64,000 bases of DNA from Capsicum annuum (taxonomy: Eukaryota > Streptophyta > Magnoliopsida > Solanales > Solanaceae), in assembly GCF_002878395.1 (NCBI RefSeq), contig NC_061121.1, forward strand, positions 11,326,894 through 11,390,893. Direction: 5' to 3'. A program made the translations under genes and the position numbers. Positions 12,004 to 25,241 of the stretch are shown piece by piece; the stretch's first letter is position 1, and every line of letters begins with the position of its first letter. The notes under the pieces are model-generated. The model had not been told where the DNA came from. It did not search any database and worked only from the letters and a program-made list of their open reading frames with translations.

Positions 12004-13882
12004 ATTTGTTTTTGTTACAAGTAGTTCTCTTGTGCCCGAGCCTCTTGCACAGTGAACACTTGTTCCTCCTCGTCGACTTGAAAGTCTCGCCCACGCCCTT
12101 AACGTGTTTTATTTTCTTTCTTCTAAGCTTGGTGACCACGAGAGGTGGAATAATATTCATGTCTAGCAATTCTTGTGGAACGCGTCATTCACACTCCCAA
12201 GGGACAACATTAATTGATTCCAAATACGTAAAGAGGTACTCTTCCACTTTATATAGGGGTGAAGAGTAATCATACACTCTCAAACTATAATCTTCACTGT
12301 GCTTCAATCGCAAAGCGGTCATCGCATGATCGCATGGTATTTTGACTAGGTCAAACTTCCTGCAAGAACACGACCTTTCCAGTAGGTCGACTTTTGCTAT
12401 ATAGCCACTTCCAAACACAGTGAACTGCCTTTGTCCCCACTTATGTTCTCCACATAGAAGGAGTCGCCCTCGCTTATATTGTCTCTTAAAATCTTTTCGG
12501 CGGTGGGAACAAGTGTGTTATCCTTATATTTGAGGACGTAGGCATGCCTCTCCCTGAATATTTCACTAAACCGCTTGGCAATCGAATTGAATATGGATGT
12601 CACGGGGTACTCCCTTTTAGAAATCAACATAGCATTCACCGACTCAGTAATATTTGTGGTCATCACATCAAATCTATTGCCGGGGAAATATACCCTGCTC
12701 CATTTCTCAAAACCAAGCTCATGCTCGAGGAAAAAGGCTGCCTCGGGATGGTAGTTCTTGAATTCAACAAAATGGTCGCTAAACTCCTCGGCAGAATATG
12801 CCTTTATCGTATTGTAGAATAGATAGAGGTGTTCCCCACAGTGGTGATTTACCCTAGCATTTTCACCTAGGTGCCTCATGCAGTACCCATGATGAGCATG
12901 GTTTTATGCCTTCGCGATGCCGTTGGTGATGCTCTTGTGCCTATCAAAGATAAAGCACAAATCTGGTCCATCGACTATAATGGACTTCAGCTTCTCAAAG
13001 AAGAATGTCCAAGAGGCATCGTTCTCCTTGTCAATGATGCAAAAGACAATGGGATAAATATGGTTCTCCGTATCCTATGCAATCGCGCTTAGCAGCACGC
13101 CCTCGTACTTATTGTATAAATGAGTGTCGTCAACCACAATAACCATTCTCATGTGGCCGAATCCCCTAATGCAAGGGTACAACGATAAAAAGTAGTACAT
13201 AATCCTACAATCGACGTTGTTCACCATGATGGAATAGGTAGTGCCAATATTAAAAGCGTCGATCATATACGAAAAGTAGGCAGGTAGGAATACCCGTGCT
13301 CCACTATCCCTCGGACCATTTCTTTGGTAATCACACCCCCCAGCCAACATTTCCAATAGCTTAGTATACTTTTCAAGTTCTTAAGAACTATCCTCCAAAT
13401 ATCGCTAGTTCCCAAACCCTTTCCTTCACGATACATGTTCACACAGAGCGATGCAATGACTTTAGATGAGATTTTTCTATGACAACGGGTGGCGTATTCA
13501 ATGCCACAACTGTGATTTCCGATGTATTTATAGATGAAGAATTTGTTCGTACATTCATAATTCTTCGCCCGCAACATCCACCCTCAACTAGGACAAACAC
13601 ATTTCACCTTGAGGAATTTGCTGCAGCTCTTCAATGTAGCATAATCAAAAGAAGTATGAAGAGCTGCAGCAATGATCGACATGTATCGTTATACATGTTG
13701 GATGGCTCTAGTCCATTATTGAGGATATTTATGAATGTGGGATGTATGTTAGCCCGCCCATTCATTACATAGCTAATCATAACATTCTTTGGGTTACATT
13801 CTAATTCTCTGCTCTCAATTACCCTTCAAACTATGTCATCATACGATCCATTGCGACACAGCGGGATGGGCACTATCTCCAT
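12004..13882 (-). pseudogene. MULE (MuDR-type) transposase pseudogene
   Basis: Remnant of a Mutator-like transposase, the enzyme that cuts and moves its own element in the nucleus. It starts at an ATG at 13882 (MEIVPIPLCRNGSYDD). The order on the minus strand is: an N-terminal part; a Mu-type zinc/DNA-binding segment (13263-13577); the DDE catalytic region including VIVVDDTHLYNKYEGVLLSA near 13090-13160; a helical region (12397-12879); a SWIM zinc finger CSCRKFDLVKIPCDHAMTAL near 12300-12370; and a CCHC knuckle CSLCKRLGHKRTTC near 12010-12060. Several frameshifts and a stop after the first 18 codons show that it is dead. Terminal inverted repeats were not found, so the element's limits are unknown. 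It lies within the span of C1. Confidence 0.85.
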
Positions 13883-14635
13883 TTTAGATGATTTTCACTT
13901 CTAAAAGTTGAAACCCTCCTCGCACACACTCATATAATTACCACCCATAACAACTACCTCATCTACAACCATAATAGACCACATAAATCAATAATAGATT
14001 AAGGTATAGGTCTATAGCTGGTCGTTGTCGATCACTGGTATGAATACGTCCATATGAAAATGTGAATCGACTGATTTTTGATATAATCGTTGCCCTCCTA
14101 GCTCTGGGATGGAAAAATGTATGTGTAGGATTCTAAACTACTAAAATATATCTAATGGCGAGGTATTAGACGCATTTGGAAAGCTTTTCGAGCTAGTAGA
14201 AATGGTGAATTTTTTTTTTTGCAGTTTTTTCAAAAAGGATGGAACAACAATGGAGGCAATGATGAAGAATGGAGATTTTCAGTTGTGATGAATAATTTTA
14301 CATCGGAAAAGTGGACAAAATCGGAAATATTATTGGTGAAAAAGGGAGCTCCTATTGGTGGCTTCTTGGATAATTTTCTAAATTAAAATAGGAAATATGA
14401 AAAAATGGTGGAAATATAAAAAATGGTGAAAAATATTAAATATTAAATGGATGAGGTGGGAGGACTAAAGTGTAAATTTTAAAACTTATGTGGTAGGTTT
14501 GTATGTAAGAAGTGATGATGTCATAATATTGTCTAAACACCTAATTTTTCAAGACTTGTGTCTAAATGTCAAAATAAGTTTTAAAAGTGTCTAAATGTCA
14601 AACTATCCCAACACACCTGTGTTGTCACCCTACAA
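13883..14635. other. Non-coding sequence between MULE gene and copia pol
   Basis: AT-rich, with a poly-T run near 14212-14220 and no coding potential that I can support. It probably holds the 5' flank of the MULE and the junction with C1, since the copia integrase reading begins abruptly at about 14636. Confidence 0.35.
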
Positions 14636-16257
14636 CAAAATGGGGTGGTGGAAAGGAAACGTAGGCATCTTTGGAAATTGCCAAGGGTTTATTTTTTCAA
14701 TCTAAGGTTCCTGTTCCCTATTGGGAAGATTGTGTACTGGCAGTAACACATTTGATTAATATTCTTTCTTCTAGAGTATTGATAGGGAAGGCACCTTATG
14801 AGATCAAGTTTAACCAAAAACCTTCTTATGATAGTTTAAGAACTTTTGGTTGTCTCCATTATAGTTTTCTACTTTATGCCGAGAAGATGAAAGTTTGATC
14901 CTAGAGCTATCAAATGCATCTTTCTAGGTTATGCACCACACCAAAAGGGTTACAAAGTCATGGATTTTCATACTAGAAAAGTGGTTGTGTCTAGGGATGT
15001 CACTTTCTATGAGCAAATTTTGCCTTTTGCAGAAACTACTTTGCCTGCTTCTCTCATTTTTGCTATCCCATCTCCTAATGTTGATGATATAGGAAATTCA
15101 AATTCTTTTTTTCCCACCAATCCTTTTGATCCTACTCCTTCCTCGCCCTCATCTACACCCATAGATACTGCACTTTCACCTCCTAGTTCTAATGTATTCC
15201 CTCAATCTTCTTCTCCTCCTATCAGCCCACAACCAACTTCACCACAAATTAACCCCAAACTTAGGAGATCAGAAAGTGTTTCTCAAAAGCTAGAATACTT
15301 TAAAAAAAATTATTTGCAATAGTGTGTTTTTGACCAGTTTAAATCAATATTTTCTTAACTCCTTCAATAGCCTATCTAAGTCAACCAGTTACCATCAAGC
15401 TGCAGCTCATCCAGATTGGAAGGTTGACGCGGATGTTGAGATTGCAGCTTTACAACTAAATGAAACTTGGGACATTATTGAGCTTCCTTTGGGGAAGAAA
15501 GCTTTACCTTATAAATGGGTCTACAAGGTCAAACTTCTATCAAATGGATCTATAGATAGACTTAAAGCTAGGTTGGTAGTAAGGGGGGACATTCAAAAAC
15601 ATGGGATAGACTATAGTGAGACTTTTTCACCTGTTGTCAAAATGACAAGAATCAGGTGTGTTTTGGTAATTTCTCATCAATCAATGAAAATTTGCCTTGG
15701 ATCTTCTCCAAAGTGTTTGATTTTTCTCATATTCCTAAGTCACAGAGCTCTCAACTGAGTTGTTTAGGTTTTGGAATTCCATCTCTAGTTGGGGCTTTCG
15801 ATTCTACTTCTCCACTTGATCCCTCTACAAAGTTAACTGCAGATAGTGATACTCCTCTATGATCCTACTATGTTCAGACATCTAGCGGGCAAACTAAATT
15901 GCCTGACTCATACTCGACTATATCTGGCTTTTCCTATCATTAAGCTTAGCCAGTTTACACAACGTCCTTGCTATTCTAACTTTTCTGCTGCTCTTTGGGT
16001 ACTACAATATTTGGAATTGGATCTAGGTGAAGGGATCCTCCTTTCTTCTGATCTTTCTCTTTTCTTTTTGGCATTTTGTGATGCCGATTAGGCGTCTTGT
16101 TTGGATACTCGACAGTCTGTGAGTGGATTATTCATCACTTTTGGGAGATCTGATCACCTAAAAATCAAAGAAACATGCTTCATTTTCTGTCTCTTTTTCC
16201 AAGGCAATCAATGAGAAAAGCAACCGCAGAACTTACCTGACTCATTAGTTGACTAGA
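14636..16257 (+). pseudogene. Ty1/copia pol remnant of C1 (integrase, RT, RNase H)
   Basis: Decayed polyprotein. It opens with the integrase phrase QQNGVVERKRRHL (14636 on), followed by integrase C-terminal text to about 14900 and a linker (14960-15322). The start of reverse transcriptase at 15390-15650 is marked by [20 protein letters not shown] and [16 protein letters not shown]. The central reverse transcriptase, including the catalytic YVDD region, is missing. The text resumes at about 15780 with a C-terminal RT/RNase H part (FCDAD near 16075-16090, then DTRQSVSGLF). Gag and protease are absent. Stops and frameshifts are frequent. The reading is cut at 16257 by the insertion of E1 and resumes at 26827. 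Confidence 0.85.
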
Positions 16258-16262
16258 AGATC
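16258..16262 (+). repeat. Target-site duplication of E1 (left)
   Basis: AGATC immediately precedes the E1 5' LTR and recurs at 26822-26826 directly after the E1 3' LTR. Confidence 0.85.
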
Positions 16263-18151
16263 TATAGACGCATAATTTTGTCCGTACAAGAATTAATTTT
16301 TATGCATTTTTACATCTCCCTACCCTACCCCCTACCTTACCCCTACCCTCACCTAATCCTACCCACTAACTTATATATTCACCTAATTCTCACCTAACAC
16401 TTATTGACAAAAAATAACAATAATACAACATACACAAACACACGGATAGACAACATATAAACACAGAATACCCTATTTTGAACACTGACCAAAAAAGGGA
16501 AAAAGAACACCAAAAAGATGAGTTGCGTCTCGATTCCAGATACGCACACACTAGTAGAGTTCGAAAGAGATGAAAAACGGGTAGATATTAGGGAGGTCGA
16601 AATAAAAATAGCGAGATAGAGAGGATCGAAGAGGATAAAGAGTGAGAGTAACAGAGTGATATTTAAAAGAAACAAAAATCAAAAGAGAGAGAGGTAGTAA
16701 GAATTGAAAAAAGGGGGATACAGCTCTAGCGAGTTTTGCCTGTGAGCTACCGAAATCTGGTCCTCTTCATTGGTTATTGTTGTTTCCTGAGTTAGCCGGA
16801 TCTTTGTTGACACAATTATAACAACTTTGCTTTGAATATGACCAAACCCCAATGGAATTCCGACCAAAATCAGCTTAGACCGACACGTCTCCATCAGATT
16901 CCATCGAACACTACCAGAAAAGGGTCAAAACAGTGACAGGGACTACGGGTTCAGGTATGGTTATCTCATTATTTCTCGATTTCTTTTTGGTTCAACGAAA
17001 AATGGAACAAGAGGGTTATACCGAGTTGGCGTTCATTTTTTATTGAAGTTGTTCGCTTAAGGATTCCGATTTGGGCTGGCTCAAGGTTTTGGATCGATGA
17101 AGCTCCTTCGTTTAATTGAATAATACTCGATTTAAAGTGGCATTAAGGTCTACTTCTCATCTCATTCTCGTTTAATTCTAATTGTTTGATACATTGTGTG
17201 TTTAAATTATGGTGGGCGGATTTCATATTTGTTGATTTTGATATATTTTGGATCATAGTGGTTGGTTGTTGACGCCGATCGATTGATTGTTGTGAATTGG
17301 AATAATCAAAGAACTTAGACTCAATTTTGGGTTAAATTGCAATTTAGGGTGATATAAAATGTTGTCTAATTAGCAATTTCACTTAATTTATTTAATTTGT
17401 CATCTTGATTGATTTTGACGTTGTTAAATGTGGTAGCAGCATGATAAGTTGGAAGTAATAGGCAAGTGTAGGTTGGGTAGGAAAAGTTTAGAATTTGTGG
17501 TTTTGTTGAACGTTTGAAAGTTCGTTGAGTGGTTTGATTTTCTCTCCCTAAAAATATATTCATTTAGCCGGTGAATGCCCCGAGACACATTGTATTTATT
17601 CACCGGGTAATGCCCCAATGTATTATGTTGGCAGAAAACATTCGTGATGAAGGCCCGAGGCATCGGGTAAAAATTGGAACATAGTTTAGGATCAATCTAG
17701 AATAAGATTTATATTTTCGTATTTTCTTATCTTTGGGACTGTATAATTCGGATTGGACATTATTTTGGTTTTGAATTTTGTTTGATTTTTTCATTCTCTT
17801 GTGTTGTGTGTTCATATGATTCATATATTTTTAATGTCAAAATTAGTCGACACGCTCCATCAAGCGACCATGGTCGAACCACGGGATCGAGGGGTGCCTA
17901 ACACCTTCCCCTCAGTCAATAGAATTTCTTAGTCGGGTTCTCTGTTCGTAAACTAGTTTAAAGAGTCAAATCGTTTTAAAAAAGATTTTTCAAAGGTGAC
18001 TTGGCACACCCAACTATGTCAAGTGGCATATCTGAGTTTTGAATATAAATAATCCTTTTTCAAAACAAATTCTTCATTTTTGTCACTTTAATAAAAAAAA
18101 CCTTTTGAAACTTAAAACGGATCTTTTTGGAGTTAAAAAACGGGTGTGACA
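16263..18151 (+). repeat. E1 5' LTR
   Basis: 1,889 bp. It begins TATAGACGCATAATTTTG, where the 3' LTR has TGTAGACGC, so the terminal G has become A. It ends GGGTGTGACA. It contains about 310 bp (roughly 16930-17235) that the 3' LTR lacks, and the hairpin-like motifs described under findings. Confidence 0.9.
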
Positions 18152-18155
18152 GCTC

Positions 18156-18173
18156 TGGAGACTCTGCTGGGGA
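18156..18173 (+). other. E1 primer-binding site
   Basis: TGGAGACTCTGCTGGGGA, four bases after the LTR. E2 has TTGCGACTCTGCTGGGGA at the same spacing, so the ancestral site was probably TGGCGACTCTGCTGGGGA. From memory of the plant tRNA, this is close to the 3' end complement of tRNA-Arg, the primer reported for Ogre elements. The tRNA identity should be confirmed. Confidence 0.65.
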
Positions 18174-19959
18174 TCATTTTTTTAGAATTCAAGTTTATTT
18201 TGGAGTTGTATCGGCTTACTTTGGCACTATAGGTGTATAGACATTGTGTTTGTGTTGTTTTGTGTTATCATTTTATCATTGTTGAGTTCCTACGTTCTCT
18301 TGGCTTACAATTTTTATCTTATGTACTACCGTTTTATATCTAGCATCATGTGCATAACCCGAGTCATTCTTTCTGCAACAAGTCCTGAAGTGCACGTCGT
18401 GTACAAGAACACGAGTTGAGTCACTCTTATTTTAGGAGGGGGAACCGTCGGTGTTTTGGAGTTGGTGGAAAGCTTTCGCAGCCACTATCGACCATACGCA
18501 TCCCCGAGCAGCCTTGTTAGTAAACCCCAGCGTAGGTTAGCCTTTAGGTCATACTTATGTGCATCATATTGAGACCTAGTGGGGCCCATTTGGTCCTTTG
18601 TATGAGACTCACCTCTAAAGCATCCCTATGTGCTAAATGTTACATCTTTGAGGGTAACGTGGTCATTTGACGGACTGATTTGGGGAAAGCATGTGTTAGA
18701 AGTAAGGTGTGTTAAAAAAAATAGTGAGTCAAAAATAGAGTTTCGTAGTTTATTTTTAGAGTTCTTTATGGCTTTTGTTCTTCACAATCCAAAAATTCAA
18801 AAAGATTTTTACCTTTTGCACTCATTTCTCAAAAACAAAAAAATCAAAAAGATTTTACCTTTGTCTCGTTTAGCATGCATTCACAATTCGAAAACTTCAA
18901 AAAGATTTTTCATTCATAGAAGTTTTTATAAAAGAAAAATGCAAAAAAATTGTAGGAGTTTTGTACATTTCACGAAAATGTCAAAAAGATTTTTCTTTCA
19001 CAGTTGTTGGTGTCATTTTTATGTGTAGTGTCAAATTGAAAACTCAAAAAGATTTTATTGACGTTTTACATCTTCCGTTTGTGCTCGTGTCTCTCAAGTC
19101 AGGGTGTTGGTTATTTAATCCTTAATTGTCCAATTTGGATGAACTACGCACCCCTGATTCTCCTCTCTCGGGAGTGAGATATGTAAGTAGCCTATTGTTG
19201 GTTCGGGGATCTTATTTGGAAAAAAAAATTCTTCACTCTTCATTTAGAGTAGGTGTTTCCTATACATCTATGAAAGAAAATCACAAAAAGATTTTTGTTA
19301 ATAGCTTCAAGTTTCATTTTAGTATGAAATTCAAAAATCCAAAAAGATTTTCTTTAGTAATCATAGATTTCATTTTGTATAGGAATCTGAAAAATTCAAA
19401 AATATTTTCTTCACTCTTCTTTTAGAATAGGTATTTGATTTACATCTTTAAAAGAAAGCTAAAAAAAGATTTTCCTTTAATATCTTTAATTTTCATTTTC
19501 GTATGAAATTTAAAACTGAAAATCAAAAAATATTTTCTTTGGTAATCATAGATTTCACTTTGTATAGGGGGAGGTTAAAGCTGAAAAATAAAAAAAAACA
19601 TTTTTTCGTCAATTCTTTAGACAAATTTTTATTTTCTTTTCTTCTTAAAGTTTCAAGAAAAAGAAAAAAAAAAGAAAGAAAACAAAGAGTTCAATTGGCC
19701 ATTTTGGCAAGACTTCACGAACTATGCACACCTGATTCTCCTCTCTCAGGAGTGAGATATGTAGGCGCCCTTCTTAGGTTCAGTGATCTTTTAAAAAAAA
19801 GGAAAAAGAGGTTTTGAGAAAGTGTTGAATTCTAACACATTTGTTGTTTTTTGTTGAGTCGGTTTAAGGTGGTTGGTTTGTGGCATTCTGGCTGGTCCTT
19901 CACAGTACACCAAATTCAAAGGGTTAGTTGTGTCCAACAAAGATATAGAGAGTGACATC
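18174..19959 (+). other. E1 leader between primer site and gag
   Basis: No protein was recognised. It contains a recurring AAAAAGATTTT word, an imperfect tandem duplication of about 180 bp (19240-19400 and 19420-19590), and two copies of a 52-bp conserved motif (19141-19192 and 19719-19770). Short frames here are accidents of the A/T-rich repeats. Confidence 0.6.
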
Positions 19960-21272
19960 ATGGATCAAACAAAGAATCAGGAAAATGAGAGTTTGAAGCA
20001 AGAGATTAGGAGGCTAAGACAACAAATGACAAAAATGCATCGAGCTTGGGCCAGTGGGTTGCCTCCTCCTCCATTTCCCTTTATTGATCCTACAAATACC
20101 TCGAGTTATCCACCAAAATCTCAAAGTCAGTTTTCTACTGTTGTTGATGCACCGCAACATGACTTAGAATTCATTCCAAGCCAAAAGCATCTCAATACTT
20201 CCACCACTTTTCCTCTATCTCCTCAGCATAAGCCTGCTACATTCACAACACCACATGTCGTCTGTGATCTTATTGCTCAATCCTCTACTAAGACTTCCAC
20301 ACTGGCTCGCCCAACGGTTGTTCATCCCCATACTGCTACCGAACCTATATTCAATACTCTTGGTGATCATTGTTATACTCCTGATCCTGTTTTTAAGTTT
20401 ACTGGACCACCAAAATTTCTTAACAAGAAGTCCAGTGTGCCAGAAGAGCCGGAGAAAATGGTTGGAAAAATAAAGAGTGCAAAAAATGCTATGAAAAATT
20501 CTCTAGGACCTGCGGGTAAAGAAGATGTTTCATACAAAGACTAGGGCATGCCTTCAAGCGCTAAACTTTCTCCAATCTTTGAGATATCAAAATTTGAGGA
20601 GCAAGATGGGCAGTGGAATCCGTGACACATTTGGGACAATATTATAATTAATTAAGGGAACCTGGAGGGAAGTAGAATAAGAAAGATGACACTACTATTG
20701 TAGTTAGAGAATGGGCACACCCAAGAAGACGACATCGTCGTTGCCGTCGGTCTCAATCCCAAGTTCATACCCAAGCTCTCCATAATTACTCCCAAAATCT
20801 ATTATACTCTGTTTCCCCGCCTCCATATCTAGTATATTGCACACAACCATATGTTCAACTCCCTCTTTACCCACAATGGCGCTCACCAACTTCTTAAAGT
20901 CATCCCTCAATTCCACAAACATACCAAAGCCCTTCTAGGCCCGATGTTCGATCCAAGTTAAATAATGAAATGAGGCAAAAATTGAGGGATAGTTTCACAC
21001 GAATTGGAGAGTCGTATGCCAATTTATTTCAGAGATTGGCACAGTGAGGCATGATCATTCCTCTCCTTAGGTATACTTCTGACCCGCATTCAAGAAGTTT
21101 TGATCCTAATATATGATGTTCATATCATTCTGATGTTCAGGGTCACAGTATTGAAGATTGTCGTGCTTTGAAAAGATAAATTGAAAAGATGATTCAAGAA
21201 AAATTGATTATGGTGTAGAACATTGACAGTGAGGAAAACTCTAGTCATGCTGATATGCAAATCAGTGGTTAA
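19960..21272 (+). pseudogene. gag: E1 gag pseudogene (Tat/Ogre-like)
   Basis: Gag would form the cytoplasmic virus-like particle that packages the element RNA. The start chosen is the ATG at 19960 (MDQTKNQENESLKQEIRRLR), which matches the E2 start by homology. A short coiled-coil-like segment is followed by MHRAWASGLPPPPFP and a Pro/Ser/Thr-rich linker, with the frame closing at 20544. Compared with E2, most of the central capsid-like part is deleted around 20640-20700. The C-terminal part survives near 21090-21270, with a knuckle-like YHSDVQGHSIEDCRALKR preceded by a stop. It is clearly not functional. Confidence 0.75.
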
Positions 21273-23635
21273 GATGTCAGGCTGAGCAATTGAGAAGTTA
21301 CCCCTCTCCCTACTAGTAAGAGGTCTGGTAGTTTATTTTGTTTTATTTTCTGTTATCTGAATTATTTCAGGGTTTTAGTTCGGGATCTATCTTGTTTTGT
21401 CCATTTGTCGTTATGTTCAAACCCTTCTATCTCTTATTTTAATTAAATAAAGTGTCCTTTTTCTTTTGGATTTTAAATAGGTGTTGTTTGTTTATTTTCT
21501 TTACACAGTACATTTTATGTTGATTCTAGTGATATGACATGCTAGTGGAATTTTCAGCCAGATCTTAAAATCTAGTTTAAGCATGAACTTTGAATCAGAG
21601 TGCTGAAGTTAGAAAAAGCATCTGAGAAAATTTATAGAGTGTTGACACAATTGGTGACCATGTTGAAGCCTTCTTCCAAAATTAAGGCAATTATTTTAAG
21701 AATCACAATAATAACTTGGTCATCAATTGAAAAACATATCTCAATTAGGTCAAATAGCGGATGTGTGCTCTCGAGAAACAAAACAAAAATCAACTCCACG
21801 AAAGCATGAGTCATTCAATGTGATGGATGTACAAGAAAGATGGAGTTGTATGTTCGGAAAATGTTGAAGAAGAGGTGGTACATATGCTCGAGGAAAGTTA
21901 GTGTTTTCAACCATGTCATAAGTGATATTGATCGTGCACTTTCATAATGCATGATATATACTTGCATTTTCAAAGATTGATATAACGAAGGTATTTCATT
22001 CAGTTATGCAAATATTGTGTCATCCTTTGTTTACCCCATTTGAGCCGTAGTGTTATTTTATTTCATACCCCTCTTTTGGAATCAAGATAGAGTCAGCAAA
22101 GCTTAAAAGAAAAATGTCGAGCAAAACAATAGAGTTAGAAAGTTTCCAAAAAAGAAAAGAGAGGAAAATATGTCCAAAATGGAATAAAAGAGTGTCGAGA
22201 AAATTAGAATCACAAAAATCACAAAAAAAAAGTCAAAAGAAAAAAAAGAAGAAATCATAATCAAGAAAAATAAGCGGCCAGAACTACGCATGACCTGATT
22301 CTCCTCTTTCAGGGGTGAGATACATAGGCTGCCCTACTCTGGGCTCGGTCCAACCAAATGAACAATTTAGAATTCCCTAGTCAAAAGAAACTGGGGCATG
22401 AGTTAATCCTCATTGTTTGAGTCAATTCCAAAAGTTGTAAGTCCCACCTCACTTCAAGTGTCGTTTGGGCCCCATGTCATCCTTTCTTTCTAACCCTATC
22501 CAAAAGCTAAGTTACAACCAAAGAAAGACCTTCAGATCAATCTTTGAGAATGCTAAGGCTAAGCATTCAGTGGATGTGATGACACATTTTAGGAACTACT
22601 TATCTTCCTCAGTGTAAGGAATTAGGAGAGAAATAAAATGAGAGAGTCTTATCGGTGAAAACCCTCATGGACACTGTAAGATGATGATGAGTTGAGACAA
22701 ATAAAAATGAGAGAGTCTTATCAGTGAAAACTCTCACGGGCATCGTAAGACCACTGTGAGTTGAGAGAAATGAAAATTAGAGAATCTCATTGGTGAAAAA
22801 CCCTCACAGATACCATAAGGCAATGGTGGGCCAGAAGGAAAAAAATGAGAGAGGCTTGTTGGCAAAAACCCTTCAAGGTATCACTAGCCGAATGAGGTCT
22901 CTGAATGAAATTGACCTAAGAAAGTAACTAAATTTCAGGGTCATTAGCTCAACAAAAATTGGTGAAAGTTTGGATGAAAAGATTAGGCAGCTTAATCCAA
23001 ATGCATAGCATAATCATTAGAGTTGATTGTCATTTTAGATAAATTTTTTGCTTCTTTGTTTCAAATGGGGATATTCATTGTCTTTTCTTTCTTCTCTTTA
23101 CTTTTATTTTATTTTTTCTTGAGTCAGTTGTCCAAATAAAAGCCATTGTCATTTTTCTCTTGTCTTTGAGTCAAGTTCATATCAAAACAAGTGAGAAAAG
23201 ATTTTAAATCTGGCTACCTGCTTTTTCAATTACGCAAAGCAAGACAAAAGGCCAACACTTGAAAGAGATATGATTGTGAGCCGAAATAAGGCATGCAAAA
23301 AGTTTTGTCAACAGACAAGTCTGGGAATTTATGGAAATATTTAGGTTCGAAGGGTTCATCTGAGAAGCATGGAAAAGTAGAAATACTATGTTTCAGGGTC
23401 ACTCTTAATAATCAGAGTTTGGATCAATGACGTGACAAAGCAGGGGCAAGTACCAACAATCCGAAACAAAATGAAGGAAATAGACACTAGAGCAGGTGTC
23501 GGGATAGCCAAGTGCTGTAAGCCACCACTATGTTTTTAACTGACAAATTTTCTTTGTTGAAACAGGGGCAAATTTGCTTCACTTAATTTAGCTACCATTG
23601 GAAATGCACATCCATAAAATTTACTTTCTGTTCGG
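21273..23635 (+). other. E1 non-coding region after gag
   Basis: No pol reading was found. It contains the third copy of the conserved 52-bp motif (22281-22332) and a four-copy array of about 69 bp (22636-22890). The corresponding E2 region (34943-37252) is similar throughout, so this is an element-specific 3' untranslated region rather than inserted DNA. Confidence 0.6.
22636..22890 (+). repeat. E1 69-bp tandem repeat, about 4 copies
   Basis: Units begin GAGAGAGTCTTATCGGTGAA and include AACCCTCAYGGRCA and a GATGRTGAGTTGAGA-like end. The last copy is shorter and reads GAGAGAGGCTTGTTGGCAAA. E2 carries three copies at about 36275-36450. Confidence 0.75.
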
Positions 23636-24300
23636 GATCCTCATGAAAAATAGGAATTTACTTTCTGTTCAGGATCCTCCTGGAAAATGAGATTTTACTT
23701 TCTGTTCAGGACCCTCCTGAAAAATAAGATTTTACTTTATGTTCAGGACCCTCCTGAAAAATGGAATTTTACTTTCTGCTCAGGTCCCTCCTGAAAAATG
23801 GGAATTTACTTTCTGCTCAGGACCCTCCTGGAAAATGGGTTTTTAATTTCTGCTCAGGACCCTCCTGAAAAATGGGAATTTACGTTCTGCTTAGGACCCT
23901 CCTGAAAAATGGGATTTTACTTTCTGTTTAAGACCTCCTGAAAAATGGGACTTTACTTTCTGTTTAGGACCCTCCTGAAAAATGGGACTTTACTTTCTGT
24001 TCAGGACCCTCCTGAAAAATGGAAATTTACTTCATATTTAGGTTCCTCCTGGAAAATGAGATTTTACTTTTGTTTAGGACCCTCCTGAAAAATGGAACTT
24101 TACTTTCTGTTCAGGACCCTCCTGAAAAATGGGAATTTAGTTTATGTTCAAGCCCCTCCTGGAAAATGGGAATTTACTTTCTGTTCAGGACCCTCTTGAA
24201 AAATGGGAATTTAGTTTATGTTCAGGACCCACATGAAAAATAAAAATTTATTTTTTGTTCAGGACCCTCCAGGAAAATAGGACTTTACTTTCAGAAAAAA
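23636..24300 (+). repeat. E1 37-bp tandem array, about 18 copies
   Basis: The unit starts GACCCTCCTGAAAAATGGGA and ends TTTACTTTCTGTTCAG. About 18 units can be read one after another, two of them 36 bp. The array is absent from E2, which has a 43/44-bp array in the same place. Frames running through it (for example 24019-24243) are repeat artefacts. Confidence 0.9.
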
Positions 24301-24364
24301 TGAAATATTTCTTTATTATAATCCTTGTTAGGGATAATTTTTGTGCTAGTTTTGATTTTGATTT

Positions 24365-24735
24365 CAGGAACCCGCCTGAAAAACAGGGTGATAAAATGGA
24401 AAGTCAGAAGCCCACCTAAAGAATAGGGTGATGAAATTAAAAGTCAGGAGCCCGCTTGAAGAACAGGGTGATGAAACTGAAAAGTGATGAAATAGCAAGT
24501 CAGGATCCCGCCTGAAGAACAGGGTGATGAAATTAAAAGTTGATGAAATTAAAAGTCAGGAGCCCGCCTGAAGAACAGGGTGATGACAATGAAAAGTGAT
24601 GAAATAGCAATTCAGGGGCCCGCTTGAAGAACAAGGTGATGAATTGAAAGTCAAGCAACAAGGTGAGTAAATGGATAGCCAACCAACAAGGTGAAAAATT
24701 GCAAGTCAGGAGCCCGCCTGAAAAATAGGGTAAAA
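24365..24735 (+). repeat. E1 CAGGAGCCCGCCTG tandem array, about 7 copies
   Basis: Units of about 40 or 56 bp open with CAGGAGCCCGCCTGAAGAAC and continue AGGGTGATGAAA. The longer form carries an extra copy of the GTGATGAAA-like end. The same opening is found in E2 (38486-38720) with units of about 90-120 bp. Confidence 0.8.
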
Positions 24736-25241
24736 AATTTCAAATCCAGGGTCAATCTCAGAGATACCACCCGCAGAACATGGCCAACTTTGAGTTCATC
24801 TCCAACACCAAATTTTGTATGGAGAAATAATCTATCTTCAAGTTCAATCAAAAAAATATTAGATCTTTGTCACTTTTGAAAGCATCAGAGACCCAAGACA
24901 AGAATCAAGAGATGTTCCATAGATAGGAATTTTGTAATGTCATTCATCTTTTAACTTGTAATTTTTATCTTTGATGTAATAGTGGATCTGTGGACCAAAA
25001 CCTCGACAGGACCTCACTCGACTCTCCAACTCGGTATAATCTATCGTCTTTTGAACATTGGAACTATATGTAACCTGATCCCCACCTAATCTGGGGTAGG
25101 TAAGACATCCAAACTCAAGATTTGATTCCATTCCATCTTTCTTCACCGTTCCTGTTGAATAATAGTCGGGACAAAATTTTGTCTCATTATCTACTTCTTT
25201 GTCTGAAAATACTTTATGTTTACATCCAAAGAGAGGTATAA

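Noticed and set aside
12544..12822. Plus-strand 92-codon frame over the MULE gene
   Set aside because: It is the shadow of the transposase reading on the minus strand.
18156..18173. tRNA-like match at the E1 primer site
   Set aside because: It is only a primer-binding site. No cloverleaf can be drawn around it.
20704..20922. Minus-strand frame inside E1 gag
   Set aside because: It is antisense to the gag remnant and corresponds to Pro/Gln-rich sense text seen in E2. No independent support.
24019..24243. Plus frame with repeated LLKNGTLL-type text
   Set aside because: It is a translation of the 37-bp array in E1.
22636..24735. Regularly spaced repeats resembling a CRISPR array
   Set aside because: The repeats are directly adjacent without unique spacers and lie in a plant retrotransposon.
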